The notes below the pieces were generated by a model. The model was not told the origin of the DNA, did no database searches, and worked only from the letters and a program-made list of their open reading frames with translations. From contig JAHFBF010000005.1 in NCBI GenBank assembly GCA_023250195.1, forward strand, positions 108,025-172,024: a stretch of DNA of 64,000 bases, read 5' to 3'. Positions within the stretch are counted from its first letter, which is position 1. Every line of letters starts with the position of its first letter. The translations under genes and the position numbers were made by a program. Of this stretch, positions 58,366-64,000 are shown piece after piece. Origin of the DNA: Candidatus Melainabacteria bacterium (GTDB lineage: Bacteria > Cyanobacteriota > Vampirovibrionia > 2-02-FULL-35-15).

Positions 58366-61065
58366 TTAAAAAAGATCTATCAACTCTTCTTCAGCGGACT
58401 TTCCACCATGAGGTTGAATTTGTATAGTTTGAACTCCCGGCACTTTTTCTTCTTCTACCAAGGCTTCTTCCGGTTGTTTTGTACTGGCTTGTGGGGTTTC
58501 AGGTTGGGGAGGCTGCGGAACCTCACCGGGCAAGGCTCCTGAACTTGTACTAACCTGCTGTGGTGTAGATCCGCTTTGAACATAACCTTGCAGATTTATT
58601 GGTTTGTTTGAAATTATTATTGAACCTGCTCGTGTAGTAAATGGAGTACTTAAGATGCTTTGTTTAATCGCCCTTTCATCATAAATAATTTTACCGAGTG
58701 CATTATCTGCAATTTCTACTGAACCACCTCTTTGGTCATTATCTACGACGAGAGCACCATTTATGGTTACATTGCCATCAATCCTAAGATTTCCTTTAAT
58801 ATAAACTACGCCGGAAAAGGTTGACTGACCCTTACTATCACCGGAGAATTCAACTTGACCAGTCGGTCTGCCCTGATTGTCGCTTCTTGTGTCAATAATT
58901 AAAACCCCTTTGCCTATAAGTGGATTGGACTTATCATATACAGGGGTTCCATCAATGTAACTTAACCCCATATATCCAAGTGGAATATCATATTCATCTT
59001 TTGGAACATTAGAATCATTTGTATATAAATCAGCGAGTTCCGCAAATTGTTCTATATCTGATCTAAATATTGTTTGAGGATTTGCATAGTTTGGAATACT
59101 GATAGCAAACTCTTTTGGAACTATATGTTTTTCTGCTTCCTGCTCGTCAATTTTTTCACCGGTAATTACAGGTGGAGTAAACTGATAAACTTGATCCATC
59201 TCATAATGAAAATCTTTTAATCCGGGGGAAATAAGTTCAATTGTATCTCTTCCTATTTTGCTTATTACAGCATAATCCAGCTCAGATATCCTGTCGCTAT
59301 CCATGTAAACCGTTATTAAAGAGCCAGGAGTAAAACCAAGTTCAGCAGGAGATTTTTGTACAGGTTCTTGTGGCTGAGTTTGAATTGATTCTTCTGTTTC
59401 TTCAGGAGGACCTTCAACCATAAGGACAGTGTTTGAAATATACGTGGGCTCTGTTAGTATAGTCATCGAATTTGTATTTCCTACAATCTGATAACCACCA
59501 CCTTCCAGTTTTACAGAACCGTTTGTAATAAGCCCTGCATGTATGTTTGGAAGCTGACGATTTACAACTTCACTTACAGTTTTAACAGTCTTTCCAATCT
59601 TTGCCGTGGTTTCTAAAAGCCAGACAGTTTCAAGATCCACATTTGCAAAAGGAGTTAGCTTTGCAGCTTCTGAAATTTCCTCATCATTATTTGTGTCATC
59701 CTGCGGATTTCCTTGTGATTTTTTATTTTGTTTACTTGAATTATTACCTTGGTTATTAACATTGTTATTGTCTTCCTCTCCAATTACCGGGAGAAGATTC
59801 TCTAAGACTTTTACATCAAGAAGTGTAAGGCTTGACGAAATTCTTGCTATATTTCCTGATAAATCTTCCTGTTTCTCAGAAGGCAGAACACTAAATATCC
59901 AGCTGTTTGAGAGACCGCCTCCTGTTGCAACTGCAAGAGAATGAACCCCGGGTTCTACTTTTGCAGAAATGTCCAGTGTTATAGAGATCTCTTTCATGCC
60001 CGCTAAATTATTTTGTAGTTTAGGAATAATACCTACTACATCAGGAATTACAACCGGTAAATCTTTTTTTGAAGAGAGATTTGTACCACTAATAGTAATG
60101 CTTAAATGTTTTTGCCCTGCATTTACAGAGATTAACTGATCTCCGTCACTTGTTTTTATGTCACTAATTTCAGGGCGAGGACTGCCATCGTATATTGGTG
60201 TTATATAAAACTCTGTGCGAACATTATTCCAGTAAAGATAAGTTATTCCAGACATAACTCCTTCTCCAATTAAAGCTTGAACAGTAGGGCCTGCTTTAAT
60301 ATCTTCGATAGTAATCTCTTTATTACTAAACCGGGCTTTTTGATCGTAGCCCAGATTATCTCCACTTAATACAATGCCTGTTCTTGAGTTTGATTCAGCA
60401 TAATTTGGAGTAAGTGATCTGATTATTGGTATAGGAAGCTTTGGTTTTATCTGGGACCCATCTTCTACAATTTCCTTTAACATAAAGCTCACGGACTCTT
60501 CTTTGTAAACTACAATCATTACTCCTTTTGCAAGCACAGTCCCTGTTGGGATATCAATGCTTCCAATCATTTCGACGTTTTCCAGAGGATTAGGAGGAGG
60601 AGCAGTATTTTCGTTTGAGCCAGAAGAGCTTTGTGTCTGTGTATCTTGCGACTCCTCTTGTTTAGGTTCTTTAAAAGTTATGTACCTTGAAATTTTTAAC
60701 ACTTCATCTGCATAATATTCATCAAAATCTTCTGCATTTTCATCAAATTCTTCCTCTCCGGCCAAATCTTCATCATCATCACCGGCTGCATCTTCTTCCC
60801 CTTCTGTAGAGCTTTTTAACTTTTCTTCCTGTTGCGGCGAAAGTTGAATCTTAGATTTTGTGTTAAGTCTTGCCTTGATTTTTTCATTAAATCCTTCAGC
60901 AACTGATTCAGCCTGTAATCCTTGAAGACTACTTTGCATCTGATGGAGATTAACTGAAACAAATAAATAAGATACACCAACAAGTCCAGAAAATATAAAA
61001 GTCAATATTAATGCAAAAGGAAGGGTTAATCCGTACTGATTTCTTATAATATCAATATTGCTCAC
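58366..61065 (-). CDS. Large PilX-like pilus-associated protein with IPT/TIG domain
   Basis: An 899-residue exported protein. The N-terminus RNQYGLTLPFALILTFIFSG, with a helix running into LQAESVAEGF, resembles PilX/PilW-type minor prepilins. A long acidic linker (about 80-115) follows, then an IPT/TIG-like Ig domain (PIIRSLTPNYAESNSRTGIVLSG), another N/Q/S-rich linker, and a C-terminal block GVVYIKGNLRIDGNVTINGALVV like the beta-helical end of PilX proteins. It starts at GTG with a TATAAA hexamer six bases upstream. It is in a block with the secretin gene, so a role in type IV pili is likely (inference). Confidence 0.65.
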   Translation of the reverse strand: MSNIDIIRNQYGLTLPFALILTFIFSGLVGVSYLFVSVNLHQMQSSLQGLQAESVAEGFNEKIKARLNTKSKIQLSPQQEEKLKSSTEGEEDAAGDDDEDLAGEEEFDENAEDFDEYYADEVLKISRYITFKEPKQEESQDTQTQSSSGSNENTAPPPNPLENVEMIGSIDIPTGTVLAKGVMIVVYKEESVSFMLKEIVEDGSQIKPKLPIPIIRSLTPNYAESNSRTGIVLSGDNLGYDQKARFSNKEITIEDIKAGPTVQALIGEGVMSGITYLYWNNVRTEFYITPIYDGSPRPEISDIKTSDGDQLISVNAGQKHLSITISGTNLSSKKDLPVVIPDVVGIIPKLQNNLAGMKEISITLDISAKVEPGVHSLAVATGGGLSNSWIFSVLPSEKQEDLSGNIARISSSLTLLDVKVLENLLPVIGEEDNNNVNNQGNNSSKQNKKSQGNPQDDTNNDEEISEAAKLTPFANVDLETVWLLETTAKIGKTVKTVSEVVNRQLPNIHAGLITNGSVKLEGGGYQIVGNTNSMTILTEPTYISNTVLMVEGPPEETEESIQTQPQEPVQKSPAELGFTPGSLITVYMDSDRISELDYAVISKIGRDTIELISPGLKDFHYEMDQVYQFTPPVITGEKIDEQEAEKHIVPKEFAISIPNYANPQTIFRSDIEQFAELADLYTNDSNVPKDEYDIPLGYMGLSYIDGTPVYDKSNPLIGKGVLIIDTRSDNQGRPTGQVEFSGDSKGQSTFSGVVYIKGNLRIDGNVTINGALVVDNDQRGGSVEIADNALGKIIYDERAIKQSILSTPFTTRAGSIIISNKPINLQGYVQSGSTPQQVSTSSGALPGEVPQPPQPETPQASTKQPEEALVEEEKVPGVQTIQIQPHGGKSAEEELIDLF

Positions 61066-61145
61066 ACTGTTTTTATATCACAATTAACCAAATACAGAAT
61101 GCGGAATCTAGAATGCGGAATGAATTTTAACAAGTTCTTTATTTT
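61066..61145. repeat. Short tandem repeat in gene gap
   Basis: AGAATGCGGAAT occurs twice 14 bases apart (61096-61107 and 61110-61121) between the PilX-like gene and the next one. No function seen. Confidence 0.5.
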
Positions 61146-61970
61146 TTAAAGAGAAGTATCTTTTGCGGCAGGATTTTTCCATTGAGTACCGTCTTCAAAG
61201 ACAATTGTTGAAATGCTGACTTTATAAGTCTCCCCGCTCCTCTTTGAATCAAGTTCATTATATTCAACTATTCTTTTTTCATAAGGAGTTATTGGCTTTG
61301 CTACTTTTATTTCTTTAGCAAGAGTCTGTGTATCATTAAATGCGAGCTTTCTTTCCCAGACTATAAGAACAAAGTTTATAATTTTTGGAGTCTGATTATG
61401 CAATTCAAGTTTATATTTAAATTCAACATCCTTTATTCCCATAAAGTTTGTCTTTGAGTTTAATACCTGAGCTTTTTTTATATATAATGGGTCCTCTTCA
61501 CTTGTTATTACTTCAACAGTATTATTACTTTTTTGAACTTTTCTAATTTCTTTATTTCTTTCGTAGATAGATTTCTGTGAAAGCAGCCTATTCTCAGTCT
61601 GCTTTTCCATGACCTTCTTTTTTAAAGTGTCTTCTTGTGCCTTTTTAGTTTCTCTTTTCTTTTTTAGTTCTTTCGTTTCCTGTCTTTGTTTGTTTATTAA
61701 ATCGGCAAGCTCTTTTCTGTGTCTTTCCTTTTCTTCACTTTGTCGGAAAAAACGAAATCTTTTTTTTTCTGCAGGCTGAGCAGCTTGTTTGTCTTCTTGT
61801 TTTGGAGCTACTTGTGAAGGAGGGGAAGGTTGTTCTGCCTGCTGATCAGCTTGAGGAACATCGTCCAATAATTGAGTTATAGAATCCTGTGATCTTGCTT
61901 GATTAAGTAGTAAGGATAAAACAATAAAAGTTAAAACTACACTTAAGATTTTACTTTTAGAATTAATCAT
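61146..61970 (-). CDS. Exported coiled-coil protein of the pilus block
   Basis: A 274-residue protein with a signal peptide (ILSVVLTFIVLSLLLNQARS), a P/Q-rich segment and a long lysine/glutamate coiled coil (about 75-135). It ends in a beta domain ending KVSISTIVFEDGTQWKNP. It overlaps the secretin gene by eight bases, so the two are translationally coupled. It may be a periplasmic accessory of the secretin; no family is recognised. Confidence 0.68.
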   Translation of the reverse strand: MINSKSKILSVVLTFIVLSLLLNQARSQDSITQLLDDVPQADQQAEQPSPPSQVAPKQEDKQAAQPAEKKRFRFFRQSEEKERHRKELADLINKQRQETKELKKKRETKKAQEDTLKKKVMEKQTENRLLSQKSIYERNKEIRKVQKSNNTVEVITSEEDPLYIKKAQVLNSKTNFMGIKDVEFKYKLELHNQTPKIINFVLIVWERKLAFNDTQTLAKEIKVAKPITPYEKRIVEYNELDSKRSGETYKVSISTIVFEDGTQWKNPAAKDTSL

Positions 61971-63720
61971 AATTTATTCCTTGCCCACTTGGGACTACAT
62001 TAACAACGGGTTCTTCTTTTTGAGCAGTAATATTTTCTTCTGGGATTTTCCTAATTGTTGGGGTTATTAATACTATAAGCTCGCTCTGACTTCTCCTGTA
62101 GTTTCTGTTGGCTCCAAAGTTATTTAGTATAGGGAGTCTTGTTAAGAACGGCAGACCTGTTCTGTCAGTTGAACTGTTGTTTATTACTAGTCCACCTATT
62201 GCAACAGTTTCACCATTCCTAACCTGAACATCAGCATTTATTCTTCTTCTTGTAGTTGTTTTTGGAACGGTAACACCGTTTTGTGTTGTTGAACCAGAAT
62301 TATCTGACACTTCAATTTGAATCTTTGCGGTGATCAAACCACCTGCTCCTACAATTGGGGTAATACTAAGTGCAGTTCCTGCAGTAATTCTTTGTAATTG
62401 TTGTGTGGCGACAACACCGATTTGCTGCCCTTGTCCGGTTGCAGCTCCAAGTACAAGGTTTGTATCCTGATCGATGTTTATCATAGCTGTTCTTCCTGAT
62501 AAAGAAACTAATTTTGGATATGCTCTTACCTGAGCAAGCCCGTTAGTCTCCAGATAAGTAAGTTTTTTGTTAAAAAGCTGCCAGGTATCAAGTGAAAAAT
62601 CAAATACGGTTACTGAACTTACATTTTTACTTGCTGAAGCAGGATCATTTTTCTTACTAGGAATAAATTTTGAAAAGTTGCCGAGGGTAGAACCACTACT
62701 CAAGAAAACTTCTAAATCCTGGGCAGCACTTTTTTGAACTTCAATTAATTTTAATTCAAGTTCAACCTGCGGCAGAGGCTTATCAATTCGGACTAAAAAT
62801 GCTTCAATTCTTTTTAAATCATTTTGAGAGCCGTCAGCAATAATGGAGTTTTGATCATTGCTTATTCTTACGTTTGCTCTTACTTCAACGGGTAAAAGTT
62901 GCTGAACATCCATAGCCTCAAGGTTCATTAAAGCAAACATCCTGCTCTCCTGTCCTACTGTGAAATTCTTGTTTAGCCTGTTATAAATTATGTAAGTGTC
63001 TTTATTCTCGCCAGATATTGTATAGTCAAAAGAAGTACCACTTAATACTAGAGCTAATGCTTCTTCTATATTTATATTTCTAACTCTGCAACTAACTCTC
63101 TCAGTAGGTGTAGAGGTTAAAACAAGATCAATTCCAAATTTATTTGCAAGATCTTTTAACAATGTTCCTAAATCCTGGTTGTCATAGGAAATATCAGCTT
63201 TTCTTTCAAGCAGAGGGAGAGATTTATCAATAGAAGATGCCCCTAGTCCAAATATCATTATTGGGTTTGCAGAGCCGCTTTTTATTATGGTGTAACTGTT
63301 GCCTGTAGTAGTGTAATTTACTCTTGCAGCATCAACAAGGCTGAAAAAAGCTTCTTCAAAAGATTGGTTTTGAATTTCAATTACTGCAATTAGTTCATCA
63401 TCACGAATGTCGCTTCCCACAGAGATGCTTTTGCCACTTATTTTTGCAAGTGTTGCAAATGCATCCTTAACAGGAATGTTTCTTGCAGAAAATGTTATCG
63501 GCTCTTCATTTAGTGCTTGTTTGGAGTTAGGAGCAACTTCCTTTGGAGCAGTATCAGTTTTTTTTTCAGTTATTTTTTTTGATCCTAAAATATCTTTGCC
63601 TAATTCATCTTCAATAGTTGGTTCCAAACCAAGGTCCTGTGCCGTTGAATTCAAATGACCATATGAAAATAAAAATGCGATTAAAGCACATAATAAACAA
63701 ATTTTTATTATCTTTTTCAT
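61963..63720 (-). CDS. pilQ: Secretin (PilQ/GspD family)
   Basis: A 585-residue outer-membrane secretin forming the exit pore of a type IV pilus or type II-like system. It has a signal peptide (MKKIIKICLLCALIAFLFSYG), STN/secretin short domains (ISFSARNIPVKDAFATLAKISG and a later DLGTLLKDLANKFGIDLV), and the C-terminal secretin core with GLPFLTRLPILNNFG and ELIVLITPTI. The ATG at 63720 begins the signal peptide; in-frame starts further up lie inside an inverted repeat (63721-63728 with 63752-63759). The gene upstream overlaps or adjoins other pilus genes outside the window. Confidence 0.9.
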   Translation of the reverse strand: MKKIIKICLLCALIAFLFSYGHLNSTAQDLGLEPTIEDELGKDILGSKKITEKKTDTAPKEVAPNSKQALNEEPITFSARNIPVKDAFATLAKISGKSISVGSDIRDDELIAVIEIQNQSFEEAFFSLVDAARVNYTTTGNSYTIIKSGSANPIMIFGLGASSIDKSLPLLERKADISYDNQDLGTLLKDLANKFGIDLVLTSTPTERVSCRVRNINIEEALALVLSGTSFDYTISGENKDTYIIYNRLNKNFTVGQESRMFALMNLEAMDVQQLLPVEVRANVRISNDQNSIIADGSQNDLKRIEAFLVRIDKPLPQVELELKLIEVQKSAAQDLEVFLSSGSTLGNFSKFIPSKKNDPASASKNVSSVTVFDFSLDTWQLFNKKLTYLETNGLAQVRAYPKLVSLSGRTAMINIDQDTNLVLGAATGQGQQIGVVATQQLQRITAGTALSITPIVGAGGLITAKIQIEVSDNSGSTTQNGVTVPKTTTRRRINADVQVRNGETVAIGGLVINNSSTDRTGLPFLTRLPILNNFGANRNYRRSQSELIVLITPTIRKIPEENITAQKEEPVVNVVPSGQGINYD

Positions 63721-63836
63721 TAGTTGTCTTGTTATGTTTAACAAAAACATAGACAACTAGGGTTAGGTAAGGTTCCAAACCAAATGATTTTATCTTGAGC
63801 GATTATCTGCAGTAAATACGCCCCCGGGGAGTGTAT

Positions 63837-64000
63837 CTACGTAGATTTTCTCTTATGCTCAGTTTTGATTTTTTCAATTATGTCTTTTACTTGTTGATCT
63901 GAAAGTCCACTGGAAGTTCCCTGGCCTTCTTCCTGCTTTGTTTCTTGAAAATCCCCTTTTACTACGGAAAAACTTGGTGCTAGCCAGGGGGTTGAAGATG
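63837..64000 (-). CDS. 3' end of a gene running off the window
   Basis: An open frame on the minus strand enters from beyond 64000 and stops at TAG (63837-63839). The last 53 residues include SVVKGDFQETKQEEGQG and end DQQVKDIIEKIKTEHKRKST. It precedes the secretin gene by ~115 bases. In pil operons this slot often holds pilP or pilO, but the fragment is too short to identify. Confidence 0.55.
   Translation of the reverse strand, partial: SSTPWLAPSFSVVKGDFQETKQEEGQGTSSGLSDQQVKDIIEKIKTEHKRKST

Overview
The window is a gene-dense, AT-rich bacterial chromosome segment holding mostly single-copy housekeeping genes, with a set of orphan genes scattered between them. A secretin, a family 9 (heptosyltransferase-type) glycosyltransferase and several exported proteins indicate a diderm, Gram-negative-type envelope. 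Ahead of lexA lies a GTAC-N4-GTAC palindrome close to the cyanobacterial LexA box. The window is also full of short palindromes of the TGTWGRGGC...GCCYCWACA type, which I associate with cyanobacterial genomes such as Nostoc. There are no photosynthesis genes. My best guess is a non-photosynthetic cyanobacterial relative (Vampirovibrionia/Melainabacteria type). This is an inference, not a proof.

Layout. 0-9 kb: a tiny leader ORF with terminator, a GT5 glycogen-synthase-like enzyme, a ferritin-like protein, orphans, an AlkP-superfamily hydrolase, purB and an aldehyde dehydrogenase. 9-19 kb: a SWIB-domain protein, two tandem exported thioredoxin-fold proteins, lexA, xthA, tRNA-Phe, a GT9 glycosyltransferase and lpd. 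19-32 kb: dnaN-murF-pgi, hisF, orphans, aspS, hom, ruvB and HU. 32-46 kb: a Gfo/Idh/MocA oxidoreductase, an Asp-box propeller protein facing a five-haem cytochrome, a trypsin-fold protease, aconitase, a NagB-like protein beside nanE, ffh, and a cytoplasmic subtilase-like protein. 46-58 kb: radical SAM, SprT-like and MDR dehydrogenase genes, a GT39-type membrane glycosyltransferase, proA, nadD, metK under a SAM-I riboswitch, a Crp-family regulator, thyX and fabG. 58-64 kb: a type IV pilus/secretin block on the minus strand, whose next gene runs off the window.

How the parts work together. Amino-sugar use (NagB-like, NanE) sits next to central carbon genes (Pgi, Lpd, aconitase). DNA maintenance is covered by LexA, RuvB, XthA, DnaN and HU. 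Many genes have no Shine-Dalgarno sequence. Instead a TANNNT hexamer lies 6-9 nt before the start codon, which suggests leaderless transcripts. Others (HU, SWIB, metK, thyX, lpd, purB, the exported proteins) have clear AGGAG-type sites.

The most unusual signal is a population of palindromic elements inserted not only between genes but in frame inside conserved genes: ffh three times, the cytochrome gene two to four times, and pgi, hom, nadD, radical SAM, GT9 and NagB-like once each. Two copies of one element are translated in different reading frames in two unrelated proteins. An 85-96 bp inverted-repeat element occurs once between genes and once inside the NagB-like gene. This resembles the protein-coding palindromic elements known from Rickettsia.
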